Shown here in pieces: positions 48,176 through 55,347 of a stretch of DNA of 55,347 nt (the stretch's first letter is position 1; every line of letters begins with the position of its first letter). The DNA is from an uncultured Clostridia bacterium (GTDB lineage Bacteria; Bacillota; Clostridia; Oscillospirales; Oscillospiraceae). Where the stretch lies: positions 1-55,347 of the forward strand of contig CANSSG010000020.1 of NCBI GenBank assembly GCA_947649615.1, read 5' to 3'. Below the pieces are notes generated by a model, which saw nothing but the letters and a program-made list of their open reading frames with translations, had not been told where the DNA came from and did not search any database. The translations under genes and the position numbers were made by a program.

Positions 48176-49778
48176 GCTCCCCGCCTTTCGCCCGGCAGGC
48201 GGCGGCGATGAACTCCCGGAACAGCGGGTGGGCGCGGTTGGGACGGCTTTTCAGCTCCGGATGGAACTGGACGCCCACAAACCAGGGATGATCCGGCAGT
48301 TCCACGATTTCCACCAGCCGCCCGTCCGGGGACAGGCCGGACAGCCGCAGCCCCGCGTCCGCCAAGGCCTGGCGGTAGGCGTTGTTGAACTCGTAACGGT
48401 GGCGGTGCCGCTCGTCAATGTGCTCTGCCCCATAGGCTGCGGCGGCCCTGCTCCCCGCCGTCAGGACGCAGGGATAGCTGCCCAGCCGCATGGTGCCGCC
48501 TTTCTCCGTGACCCCGGCCTGGTCCGGCATCAGATCAATAACCGGATAGGGGGTGCGGGGGTCCAGTTCACTGGAATGCGCCCCGGCCAGCCCCGCGTGG
48601 CGGGCCAGTTCCACCACAGCCATCTGCATCCCCAGACAGATGCCCAGGAAGGGGATTTTGCTTTCCCTGGCATACCGGATGGCGCTGATTTTCCCTTCTA
48701 CGCCCCGGCTTCCGAAGCCGCCGGGAACCAAAACCCCGGCGCAGCCGGAGAGGAGCCTGGCGGCGTTTTCGTCCGTTGCCGTCTCGCTGTCAACCCAGCG
48801 GATGTCCACCTTCACGCCATTGGCAATGCCGCCGTGGGTCAGGGCTTCCACGACGGAGAGGTACGCGTCGTGCAGGGCCACATATTTGCCCACCAGGGCG
48901 ATTTCCACCGTTCCGGAGGGATGCTTCGCCCGATGAACCATGGTGGCCCATTCGGTCAGATCCGGCATGTGGCAGATCAGCCCCAGCCGCCGGACCACCA
49001 CGTCCGCCAGCCCCTCCCGCTCCAGCATCAGCGGCACCTCGTACAGTAGGCCAGCGGTCAGGTTGGGAATGGCGTTTTCCACAGGAATGTTGCAGAAAAG
49101 GGATATTTTTTCCAGAATCTCCTGGGGAACCGCCGTATCGGAGCGGCACATGATGACGTCCGGCTGTATCCCCAGGCTCAGCAGTTCCTTGGCGGAATGC
49201 TGGGTGGGCTTACTTTTCAGTTCCCCGGTGCCGGGGATGGAGACAATCAGGGAGACATGGATAAACATGACGTTATGCCGCCCCCGCTCCGCCGCCACCT
49301 GCCGGATGGATTCCAGGAAGGGCTGGCTCTCGATGTCCCCCACCGTACCGCCGATCTCCACAATAGCCACGTCCGTGTCCGGTGTGTCGAGCTGGTAGAT
49401 GCGGCGTTTGATCTCTCCGGTGATGTGGGGGATGATCTGCACCGTGCCGCCCAGGTAGTCCCCCCGGCGTTCCCGGTTGAGGACGTCCCAGTACACCTTG
49501 CCGGAGGACACGGAAGAGTTCACGTCCAGATTTTCGTCGATGAACCGCTCATAGTGGCCCAGGTCCAGGTCCGTTTCCGCACCGTCGTCGGTGACGAAGA
49601 CCTCGCCGTGTTGGTAGGGGTTCATGGTGCCGGGGTCTACGTTAAGGTAGGGGTCCAGCTTTTGAACCTTCACCCGCAGGCCCCGCTGCTTCAGCAGCCG
49701 GCCCAGGGATGCGGCGGTAATGCCCTTGCCTAAGCCGGACACCACGCCGCCGGTGACAAAAATATATTTGACAGGCAT
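48156..49778 (-). CDS. pyrG: CTP synthase
   Basis: The 540-residue product converts UTP to CTP with glutamine. The synthetase domain begins [23 protein letters not shown] with [38 protein letters not shown]. The C-terminal class-I glutaminase contains [12 protein letters not shown], the nucleophile elbow [14 protein letters not shown] and [20 protein letters not shown] 49778 follows GGAGGG. A consensus promoter lies about 57 nt upstream. Its tail overlaps that of pstB. Confidence 0.99.
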   Translation of the reverse strand: MPVKYIFVTGGVVSGLGKGITAASLGRLLKQRGLRVKVQKLDPYLNVDPGTMNPYQHGEVFVTDDGAETDLDLGHYERFIDENLDVNSSVSSGKVYWDVLNRERRGDYLGGTVQIIPHITGEIKRRIYQLDTPDTDVAIVEIGGTVGDIESQPFLESIRQVAAERGRHNVMFIHVSLIVSIPGTGELKSKPTQHSAKELLSLGIQPDVIMCRSDTAVPQEILEKISLFCNIPVENAIPNLTAGLLYEVPLMLEREGLADVVVRRLGLICHMPDLTEWATMVHRAKHPSGTVEIALVGKYVALHDAYLSVVEALTHGGIANGVKVDIRWVDSETATDENAARLLSGCAGVLVPGGFGSRGVEGKISAIRYARESKIPFLGICLGMQMAVVELARHAGLAGAHSSELDPRTPYPVIDLMPDQAGVTEKGGTMRLGSYPCVLTAGSRAAAAYGAEHIDERHRHRYEFNNAYRQALADAGLRLSGLSPDGRLVEIVELPDHPWFVGVQFHPELKSRPNRAHPLFREFIAAACRAKGGEPTQGSL

Positions 49779-49834
49779 GTTTTTCCCTCCGTTCGCCGCC
49801 GGAGGCATGCTCCGGAAGCAAAAATTAAGTATGT

Positions 49835-49863
49835 ATCATAACCCCGCCGGCAGGAATTGTCAA
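49835..49863 (-). promoter_or_regulatory. Sigma-A promoter of pyrG
   Basis: TTGACA (49863-49858), 17-bp spacer, TATGAT (49840-49835) on the minus strand. Confidence 0.8.
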
Positions 49864-49925
49864 GCCTGGCGCGGGCTGGTTCCAAAAATTTTTTTAATTC
49901 TCCCGTCTCTTTTTGGGCGCGAAGA

Positions 49926-49956
49926 AACGCCGCGAGCTATTGGCGCTCGCGGCGTT
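49926..49956 (-). terminator. Terminator after ftsX
   Basis: AACGCCGCGAGC (49926-49937) and GCTCGCGGCGTT (49945-49956) form a 12-bp perfect stem; the minus-strand tail is TTCTTCG. It starts 4 nt after the ftsX stop. Confidence 0.75.
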
Positions 49957-49959
49957 AGG

Positions 49960-50856
49960 TCATACCTGCAAGAATTTCCGGATAGCGCTCAGACTGCCGC
50001 CTACGCCGATGAGCATACCCGCTCCGGCGAAGATGGCCGCTACATAGGTCCACATGCTTTCAAAGGACACCATGGTAATCAGATTGATCGTATCGTTAGC
50101 CGCTACGGACCGGGCTACCGCTTCGTACAGGCCCCATTGGAGGAAGAAGCCAATCACCGCCGAGAACAGCCCCAGCAGAAAGCCCTCATACACAAAGGGC
50201 CAGCGGATGAAGCCGTTCGTCGCGCCCACCATCTTCATGATGGCAATTTCGTCCCGGCGGTCGAAGGTGGTCAGCTTGATCGTGTTGGCAATGATAAACA
50301 CGGACACCACGAACAGCACCGCAATCAAAACCACGCACACGATGCTCGCCACGTTGCGGATCGTGATAAAGCCCGCCGCTTCGTCCTCATAGGCGCTGAC
50401 GTTGCCCCTGCCAATGCCGGGAACGGCCTCCAATGCTTCCTTTGTCTGGCGCATAAAGCCGATGTCCTTCAGATCAATCGCGTAGCGGTGGCGGAAATTG
50501 TCGTCGGGCAAGCCCTGGAACAGCTCGTCATCCTCATACTTGTCCCGGAAAGCCGCCGCCGCATCCTCATTGGATATAAAGGTCGCGCCAGATACGTTTT
50601 CGATCGCCAGGATGTCCCCCTTTAAGGCCTGGGCTTCCTCATCCGACAGGGATTTATCCACAAAGGCCAACATCTGGTTTTGGGACTCCATATCCACCAG
50701 CATGGCATTGGCATTTATTGCCACCAGGGTGAAGGTCCCCATAATCAACAGGCATGCCACGGTGATGCCTACGGCGGCGAAGGACATGAAGCCGTGGCTG
50801 AACATGTTCACCGCGCCCTCTTTCATAAAGTAGAAAAAATTGTGGCTGTTATTCAC
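49960..50856 (-). CDS. ftsX: Cell division protein FtsX
   Basis: The 298-residue protein has an N-terminal membrane helix (SFAAVGITVACLLIMGTFTLV), an extracytoplasmic loop (VDKSLSDEEAQALKGDIL; LFQGLPDDNFRHRYAIDLKD) and three C-terminal helices. With FtsE it gates peptidoglycan hydrolases at the septum or sidewall. The DRRDEIAIMKMVGATNGFIRWPFVYEGFLLG coupling segment is clear. ATG 50856 overlaps the ftsE stop (ATGA). Confidence 0.96.
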   Translation of the reverse strand: MNNSHNFFYFMKEGAVNMFSHGFMSFAAVGITVACLLIMGTFTLVAINANAMLVDMESQNQMLAFVDKSLSDEEAQALKGDILAIENVSGATFISNEDAAAAFRDKYEDDELFQGLPDDNFRHRYAIDLKDIGFMRQTKEALEAVPGIGRGNVSAYEDEAAGFITIRNVASIVCVVLIAVLFVVSVFIIANTIKLTTFDRRDEIAIMKMVGATNGFIRWPFVYEGFLLGLFSAVIGFFLQWGLYEAVARSVAANDTINLITMVSFESMWTYVAAIFAGAGMLIGVGGSLSAIRKFLQV

Positions 50857-51539
50857 ATCTGCTTCCTCCCGTAGTACCCATGGCCGTCGCTGACCACACG
50901 GCCCCGTTCCAGCATGACCACCCGCTTGTCAAAGCGGTTGACTAAATCCTTTTCGTGCGTCACCACCAGCACGGTGGTGCCTAATGCGTTGATGCGCTCC
51001 AACAGGCGCATGATTTCCAGGGACCGGGCCGGGTCCAGGTTGCCGGTCGGCTCGTCGGCGATGATGGTGTTGGGGTTGTTGAGCAGGGCGCGGGCGATGG
51101 CGACGCGCTGCTGTTCGCCGCCGGACAGCTCCGAGGGCAGGCGGCGGCCCTTGTTTTCCAGGCCCACCAGGTTCAGACAGTAGGGAATCCGTTTCCGAAT
51201 TTCCTTTGGCCCCGCGCCTACGGCCCGCATGGCGAACACCATATTATCATATACAGATTTATGCTCAATCAGCCGGAAATCCTGAAAAATAACGCCGACG
51301 GTCCGGCGCAGGTGCGGCACCTGCCATTCCTTGATATTCCGCAGGGAAAAGCCGTTCACCATAACCCGGCCCTCCGTGGGTTCTATCTCCCCAATGAGCA
51401 GCTTTATTACCGTAGATTTTCCACTGCCGGACGGACCCACCATAAAGACAAACTCCCCGTCCTGGATTTCCATGGACAGGCCGTTCAAGGCATGGGTGCC
51501 GTTGGGATATTCCTTTACTACATCTGTCAAACGTATCAT
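50853..51539 (-). CDS. ftsE: Cell division ATP-binding protein FtsE
   Basis: The 228-residue ATPase has Walker A GPSGSGKSTVIKLL, VIFQDFRLIEHKSVYDN, signature LSGGEQQRVAIARAL and Walker B IIADEPTGNLDP. ATG 51539 lies 13 nt after AAAGGG, a loose spacing; an in-frame TTG at 51584 is possible but adds an unconserved basic head. It is translationally coupled to ftsX and driven by a promoter in the divergent spacer. Confidence 0.96.
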   Translation of the reverse strand: MIRLTDVVKEYPNGTHALNGLSMEIQDGEFVFMVGPSGSGKSTVIKLLIGEIEPTEGRVMVNGFSLRNIKEWQVPHLRRTVGVIFQDFRLIEHKSVYDNMVFAMRAVGAGPKEIRKRIPYCLNLVGLENKGRRLPSELSGGEQQRVAIARALLNNPNTIIADEPTGNLDPARSLEIMRLLERINALGTTVLVVTHEKDLVNRFDKRVVMLERGRVVSDGHGYYGRKQM

Positions 51540-51608
51540 TCTGTTTTGCGTACCCTTTCCCGATATCCTTCGCTTCTTCTGCAAATGGACACAATTCTAC
51601 ATTTATCT

Positions 51609-51637
51609 ATAATACACGGCAAAGTTTTCTTCGTCAA
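51609..51637 (-). promoter_or_regulatory. Sigma-A promoter of ftsEX
   Basis: TTGACG (51637-51632), 17-bp spacer, TATTAT (51614-51609) on the minus strand. The 51640-51780 remainder of the divergent spacer holds only a GCCGCCG/CGGCGGC hairpin (51671-51689). Confidence 0.75.
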
Positions 51638-51781
51638 GGGAAGATATTTTATTTTTCTACATTTCCCCGCCGCCGCAAAACGGCGGCAGCGGGCGTTTTC
51701 CCCTGTTTACCGTCTTTTCCCCCTGCTGGGGTCCCGGCCACACCGGGCGGCGCGTTTGTGCAGCGGCCAGGGGAATGAAAA

Positions 51782-51865
51782 AAGTGATAAATTTGTCTCT
51801 TCCCCTCTTGACACCTGGCGCGGAAAGTGATATATTTGTCTTGTCAAGAGATAAATATATCACTT
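51782..51865 (+). promoter_or_regulatory. Autoregulated promoter of the DUF3796/HTH pair with three operator half-sites
   Basis: The promoter is TTGACA (51808-51813), 17-bp spacer, TATATT (51831-51836). A 13-bp perfect inverted repeat, AAGTGATATATTT (51825-51837) and AAATATATCACTT (51853-51865), covers the -10 and transcription start. A third half-site, AAGTGATAAATTT (51782-51794), lies upstream of the -35. This layout fits repression by the co-encoded HTH protein. Confidence 0.75.
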
Positions 51866-51889
51866 CAATATCTTTAGGAGGAATTGACC

Positions 51890-52573
51890 ATGGATACAGA
51901 AATGAAACCGGCTTCCAAATTTCCCCTGTGGCTGAAACGGGCGGCGGGCGGCGCGGCCTGCGCGGCGCTGACCGGGGCGGCAGTATGGTACGACCTGACG
52001 TACAACGGGGGAAGGCTCGTCTACCCGATGCATTCTTATGCCTTCCGAACCACGGATATTCCTATGCTGGCGGCGGTTGCGCTGGACGTCCTGTATGTGC
52101 TGTACCTGGCGTACCTGATAGTCCGGTGGAGCAGGGCGCAGAAGGAGCATGTAATAAAAACAGGCCGCACCCGGCGGCTAAGCCCGAAATTAGGCTTTTT
52201 GGGATTTTGCGGGTTCCTGGGATTTGCCGGGTTTTGGATCTACGGGGCTTTGGGCGACCTGTCAGGCTTTATATTTTTCGCTTTCTTTGGATTCTTTGGG
52301 TTTTTCTTTGAAGGAAAGATGTCCAACACCCTGATGGACGAGCGGTTCAAGGAAAACGCCGCCAAGGCGGAGCGGAAGGCGATGCGGACCGGCTTCGGCA
52401 TTATTTTCGTCCTGCTGCTCTTTGCAGGGCAGGCCGGAAGGCTCACAGTGGAACTGGTTGCCCCCATCCTGGTTGCCGGCATCGCGCTGGCGGTGGCGCT
52501 GACCTTATTCCTCTCAGAGTACCTGCTCTACCGCTACGACCACGACGATGCCGCAGCCTTGGAGGAGGAGTAA
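51890..52573 (+). CDS. DUF3796 family membrane protein
   Basis: The 227-residue protein has about six membrane helices. A central run of GF repeats (KLGFLGFCGFLGFAGFWIYGALGDLSGFIFFAFFGFFGFFFEGKM) followed by a basic amphipathic helix (ERFKENAAKAERKAMRTG) is the DUF3796 pattern. The family has no known activity. AGGAGGA precedes ATG 51890. The next gene, encoding a small HTH regulator, overlaps its stop by 1 nt; the pair is probably a regulator-target module. Confidence 0.85.
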   Translation: MDTEMKPASKFPLWLKRAAGGAACAALTGAAVWYDLTYNGGRLVYPMHSYAFRTTDIPMLAAVALDVLYVLYLAYLIVRWSRAQKEHVIKTGRTRRLSPKLGFLGFCGFLGFAGFWIYGALGDLSGFIFFAFFGFFGFFFEGKMSNTLMDERFKENAAKAERKAMRTGFGIIFVLLLFAGQAGRLTVELVAPILVAGIALAVALTLFLSEYLLYRYDHDDAAALEEE

Positions 52574-52773
52574 TGGACGGCTTTACCTGCAACCTGAAAA
52601 CCTACCGGGTGCGCAAGGGCATGACCCAGGGGGAACTGGCGGATATCGTGGGCGTGAGACGGGAAACCATCATGCGCCTGGAAAAAGCGCAGTATAATCC
52701 CTCGCTGAAGCTGGCGGTAGACATCTCCCGGGCGGTGGAAGCGCCAATCGAGGAAATCTTTGTGTTTGATTAG
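52573..52773 (+). CDS. Small XRE-family HTH regulator
   Basis: This 66-residue protein is almost only an HTH_3 domain: LKTYRVRKGMTQGELADIVGVRRETIMRLEKAQYNPSLKLAVDISRAVEAPIEEIFVF. Its start (TAATG) overlaps the stop of the DUF3796 gene, so they are co-translated. Such short regulators often control an adjacent membrane protein; here a palindrome over their common promoter is the obvious target. Confidence 0.92.
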   Translation: MDGFTCNLKTYRVRKGMTQGELADIVGVRRETIMRLEKAQYNPSLKLAVDISRAVEAPIEEIFVFD

Positions 52774-52774
52774 G

Positions 52775-52816
52775 GAAAAAAGACGGCAGGGCCGGGAAGC
52801 CTTGCCGTCTTTTTTT
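52775..52816. terminator. Bidirectional terminator between the HTH and lysozyme genes
   Basis: AGACGGCA and TGCCGTCT form the stem with extra GG/CC pairs, flanked by an A-run on the left and TTTTTTT on the right. Confidence 0.85.
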
Positions 52817-54911
52817 AATAAGGCATAAAGATGATGTCCATATCTACTTTGCCGTCAATACCCGGTATGCTGCCGCTGTCGGTGTACTGCCATATCCGAT
52901 AGTCGTAGTACATATCCGGCTGGTTCTTGCTGGTGTACTGCGCAAACCATTTGTCGTAGGGCGTCAGCCGGTCAAGCTGATAGTGGGTATAGCCCACCGG
53001 GAGGTTGTAATAAATCATCGGATGGTAGCCCGCCAAAGCCACCGTCTCGCAGAAGGTGATGGCGCAGTCCGTCAGAGTGGTGTTGTCCAGCCCCTTCGTC
53101 CGCGCGCCGGCGGCGCTGACCGTTTCCCAGTCGTAAACCACCGGGTAGTCCAGCGGAATGCCGCCCAAGGCGTTGAGAACAAATTGGGCTTCCTCCGCCG
53201 CTTCCTCGGTAGTGATGGCCTGGGAGAAGAAATAAACGCCAACCTTAATGCCCACGCTCATGGCGCCCAGCAGGTTTTGCTGAAAATAGGGGTCCAGGTT
53301 CATCGTCCCTTCCGAGCCGTAGCCACGGTAGCCCAGGCGGATCATCGCGAACTCTACGCCCGCGCCCGCCACCTTCTGCCAATCAATCTCCTTCTGATGG
53401 GAGGATACGTCGATACCGATGGCGGTGGTAAAGGCGGGGTCGTTATAGTACATCCAGCTTCCGCTGCGGACGAACAGGTCCTTGTTATACGGGCAGACCG
53501 GAACCAACGGCAGGACGGGGTATAGTTTGTTGCCATAGGAGATGTAGCCCGACACAGACGGGTCGTTGGCCGGGGCGTAGTTCCGGACCCGTGATACGAT
53601 GGCGCTCATTTCCGCCCGCGTGATGCTGCTGGCGGGGTTGTAGAACCGCTGGCTGCCATTGGTGTCGCCGGTGATAATGCCCGCTTCATAGAGGGCCAGG
53701 GCGTAGCCGTCGTCCACATCCACAAAGGGCGACACGCCGGATGCCGGGGGCAGCCCCATGGCGATAGCCGCAATGCGGGCAATGGACAGGCGGTCAATGG
53801 GCAAATCCAGATTGCCCAATTCCCCGGGGACCACACAGCCCAGGGACTCCGCCAAGGCCAGATAGCTGCCCGCCCAATGCCCGCTGGGGGCGTTGCCCGG
53901 GTCGGTCTGCGTGGCGGCCACCAGGAGCAGCTTCAATGCTTCCCCGGCAGTCAACTGGTTATTGGGCTGGAAGGTGCCGTCCAGATAGCCGCCAATGACC
54001 TTTTCATAACTCAGCTCCCGGACATAGGTATAGAACCAATCACTGCTTTTGACATCCTTGTAGGGATTTACCCAGGAGGAGTAGTCGGGCTTTTCCTTCG
54101 GGGGCGTTACCGGCGTACTGCCTCCGCCGCTCCAGCGGGCGTTCAGCACCAAGGACTCCGCCGCAGGCTCCTCCCCCGTGACAAGGGTTCCCCCGGCGGT
54201 GTACCAGCCGAGAAAGCTCTGGGCTGCAAGCTCCGGCACCGGCAGGTAGCCGTAGGCTTCCCCCAGGGGGTAGAAAACGGTCCGGTTTTCCATCTTGCCG
54301 CCGTTGGGTTCATAGTGTATGTAGCCGTACCGCTCCGGGCCTTCATTCTGATACTGCCCGTAGAGGAAGAGATAGGCTTCCCGCAGGCGGCGGGTCACCA
54401 GATGCTCCAGCACCGTGGTTCCCGAATGGCACCAGGTAGCAATGGCGTTAACCACCTCCGCTTCCGAATACCGCTCGATGCCGTTGATTAAATACGCGCA
54501 CAGGCGGTAGTCCGGGTTAATCCACTGGGTCCCCAGGGTATACGTCAGGCTGATCAGCGCGTCGAACTGATACTGGGTGACGGCTATCCCGTACTGGAGC
54601 AGGAAGTCGTTGACCCACTGCTCGTCCTGGACCAGGTGCATCCGGAGAAGCGTCTCTGCTTCCTCCGGCGTAATGCCGCCGGGATAGGCCGCAGGGTCGC
54701 AGGCCAGGCCGTAGCCTATATACCACCTTCCGTCCGTACCCACATAGGGCATTTCACGGTAGCCCTCCAGTTCCTTTATCATTTCCACGCATTCGTCGCT
54801 GGTAGTAAAGGTCTCCACCGCAAAAGCAGCCCCCGGCAGCATGGTCAGCGTCAGGATCAGGCACAGGCAGAAAGCCAGCCGTTTTTTCAGGGAAGTTTTC
54901 CTTTTCTTCAT
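52815..54911 (-). CDS. Secreted GH24-like / S-layer homology / GH25 lysozyme
   Basis: The 698-residue secreted protein has a signal peptide (AFCLCLILTLTMLPGAAFA) and four parts. Residues about 35-200 resemble GH24 phage-type lysozyme (MIKELEGYREMPYVGTDGRWYIGYG, then FDALISLTYTLG). A Listeria-Bacteroides-type repeat follows (IHYEPNGGKMENRTVFYPLGEAYG...FLGWYTAGG). Next come three S-layer homology motifs that would hold it on the wall (VKSSDWFYTYVRELSYEKVIGGYLDGTFQPNNQLTAGEALKLL; GVSPFVDVDDGYALALYEAGIITGD). The C-terminal part is GH25 (IGIDVSSHQKEIDWQKVAGAGVEFAMIRLGYRGYG; VVYDWE). Both lysozyme domains show plausible acidic catalytic residues. No holin, phage gene or partner is near. Confidence 0.9.
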   Translation of the reverse strand: MKKRKTSLKKRLAFCLCLILTLTMLPGAAFAVETFTTSDECVEMIKELEGYREMPYVGTDGRWYIGYGLACDPAAYPGGITPEEAETLLRMHLVQDEQWVNDFLLQYGIAVTQYQFDALISLTYTLGTQWINPDYRLCAYLINGIERYSEAEVVNAIATWCHSGTTVLEHLVTRRLREAYLFLYGQYQNEGPERYGYIHYEPNGGKMENRTVFYPLGEAYGYLPVPELAAQSFLGWYTAGGTLVTGEEPAAESLVLNARWSGGGSTPVTPPKEKPDYSSWVNPYKDVKSSDWFYTYVRELSYEKVIGGYLDGTFQPNNQLTAGEALKLLLVAATQTDPGNAPSGHWAGSYLALAESLGCVVPGELGNLDLPIDRLSIARIAAIAMGLPPASGVSPFVDVDDGYALALYEAGIITGDTNGSQRFYNPASSITRAEMSAIVSRVRNYAPANDPSVSGYISYGNKLYPVLPLVPVCPYNKDLFVRSGSWMYYNDPAFTTAIGIDVSSHQKEIDWQKVAGAGVEFAMIRLGYRGYGSEGTMNLDPYFQQNLLGAMSVGIKVGVYFFSQAITTEEAAEEAQFVLNALGGIPLDYPVVYDWETVSAAGARTKGLDNTTLTDCAITFCETVALAGYHPMIYYNLPVGYTHYQLDRLTPYDKWFAQYTSKNQPDMYYDYRIWQYTDSGSIPGIDGKVDMDIIFMPY

Positions 54912-55136
54912 AAATCTCTCACTTTCTTGGGGTGGATATGAAAAATTCGACAGTATTTTACCACATCCGCCTGGTAAAGAAAAGGCCTTTGGCGGGAAAT
55001 TAATATTTTTGTAATGCTATGTCTTGTTTGACAAACGGCAGGATAGCCCTGGGCGGGATAGTTTTTCTTCGGGCAAGGCGCCCCCTGGCGGAGAGACCAT
55101 CCATTTTTTGTTCCGGCGGCCTTTGGCTTCCAAAAC

Positions 55137-55172
55137 AAAAAAAGATGCACCGCGCAGCGATGCATCTTTTTT
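55137..55172 (-). terminator. Terminator after tRNA-Cys
   Basis: AAAAAAGATGCA and TGCATCTTTTTT form a 12-bp stem; on the minus strand it lies directly after the tRNA CCA end and finishes in a T-run. Confidence 0.85.
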
Positions 55173-55246
55173 GGAGGCGACACCCGGATTTGAACCGGGG
55201 AATCAGGGTTTTGCAGACCCATGCCTTACCACTTGGCTATGTCGCC
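55172..55246 (-). tRNA. tRNA-Cys (anticodon GCA)
   Basis: Minus-strand acceptor stem GGCGACA/TGTCGCC, anticodon GCA at 55214-55212 in GGTCTGCAAAACC, T-loop GGTTCAAATCC and an encoded CCA end. Confidence 0.95.
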
Positions 55247-55254
55247 ATATAGAG

Positions 55255-55282
55255 AACAGGAGCAACGATGCTTGCTCCTGTT
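55255..55282. repeat. Hairpin between tRNA-Gly and tRNA-Cys
   Basis: AACAGGAGCAA and TTGCTCCTGTT form an 11-bp perfect stem with loop CGATGC. It may guide processing of a joint tRNA transcript. Confidence 0.5.
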
Positions 55283-55294
55283 TCTCCTTTGTAA

Positions 55295-55347
55295 TGGAGC
55301 GGGCGACGGGGCTCGAACCCGCTACCTCCACCTTGGCAAGGTGGCGC
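55295..55347 (-). tRNA. tRNA-Gly (anticodon GCC), 5' part beyond the window
   Basis: On the minus strand the anticodon arm ACCTTGCCAAGGT with GCC (55337-55335), T-loop GGTTCGAGCCC, 3' acceptor strand CGCCCGC and CCA (55297-55295) are visible. The 5' acceptor and D-arm lie outside. Confidence 0.92.

Noticed and set aside
52815-54911. Prophage endolysin
   Set aside because: A signal peptide and S-layer homology domains are present, and no holin, terminase, capsid or integrase gene lies nearby.

Overview
The window looks like a chromosomal segment of a GC-rich, endospore-forming anaerobic Firmicute, probably of the Oscillospiraceae type. The reasons are the sporulation loci (spoIIGA-sigE and all eight spoIIIA genes), strong Shine-Dalgarno sites near AGGAGG, an HrcA/CIRCE-controlled chaperone operon, tandem glycine and TPP riboswitches, and a GH25/S-layer lysozyme. 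The assignment is inference from gene content and composition; no database was searched.

Layout, left to right. 1-3500: tail of an unknown gene, a block of three hairpins, a PfkB sugar kinase, RidA, and a MarR regulator with its own promoter/operator followed by a KamA-family radical SAM enzyme. 3500-13800: mostly minus strand. It holds sigE and spoIIGA (with a promoter of the unusual spoIIG geometry), a membrane-anchored endonuclease/phosphatase-family protein, a U32 protein next to mltG, a 63-residue cysteine-rich peptide, tmk and a WecG/TagA glycosyltransferase, a nitroreductase-NUDIX fusion, and a plus-strand glycine-riboswitch-controlled AGCS symporter. 13800-22200: a split transketolase, an orphan solute-binding lipoprotein and the spoIIIAA-AH operon. 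22200-31450: mutS, a CPBP protease, an AT-rich GyrI-like gene with no normal start codon, a two-gene ThrE-type exporter, a second orphan solute-binding lipoprotein, a remnant of a divergent PAP2 gene, prmA and a YcxB-like protein. 31600-38400: a GNAT acetyltransferase, TPP-riboswitch thiT, a four-gene XpaC/small membrane/TelA/TPM cassette, tRNA-Leu and a DUF5067 protein. 38480-44360: hrcA-grpE-dnaK, then a foreign-looking alpha/beta hydrolase, then dnaJ. 44380-49780: rpiB and pstSCAB, with pyrG converging on and overlapping the pstB tail. 49900-55347: ftsEX, an autoregulated DUF3796/HTH pair, a two-lysozyme S-layer-homology protein, tRNA-Cys and a partial tRNA-Gly.

The genes are mostly core functions (sporulation, protein quality control, phosphate uptake, nucleotide and pentose metabolism, division) interrupted by small accessory cassettes of lower GC or odd architecture. 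The observations that most deserve a second look are the nitroreductase-NUDIX fusion, the XpaC-TelA-TPM cassette, the cysteine-rich peptide, the operator that spans the MarR/KamA promoter, the three-half-site operator of the DUF3796/HTH pair, the gene with no canonical start codon, the PAP2 remnant and the GH24-SLH-GH25 protein. I see no CRISPR array, transposase, integrase or rRNA gene. Nothing here is certainly a new system; the XpaC cassette and the cysteine-rich peptide are the best candidates.
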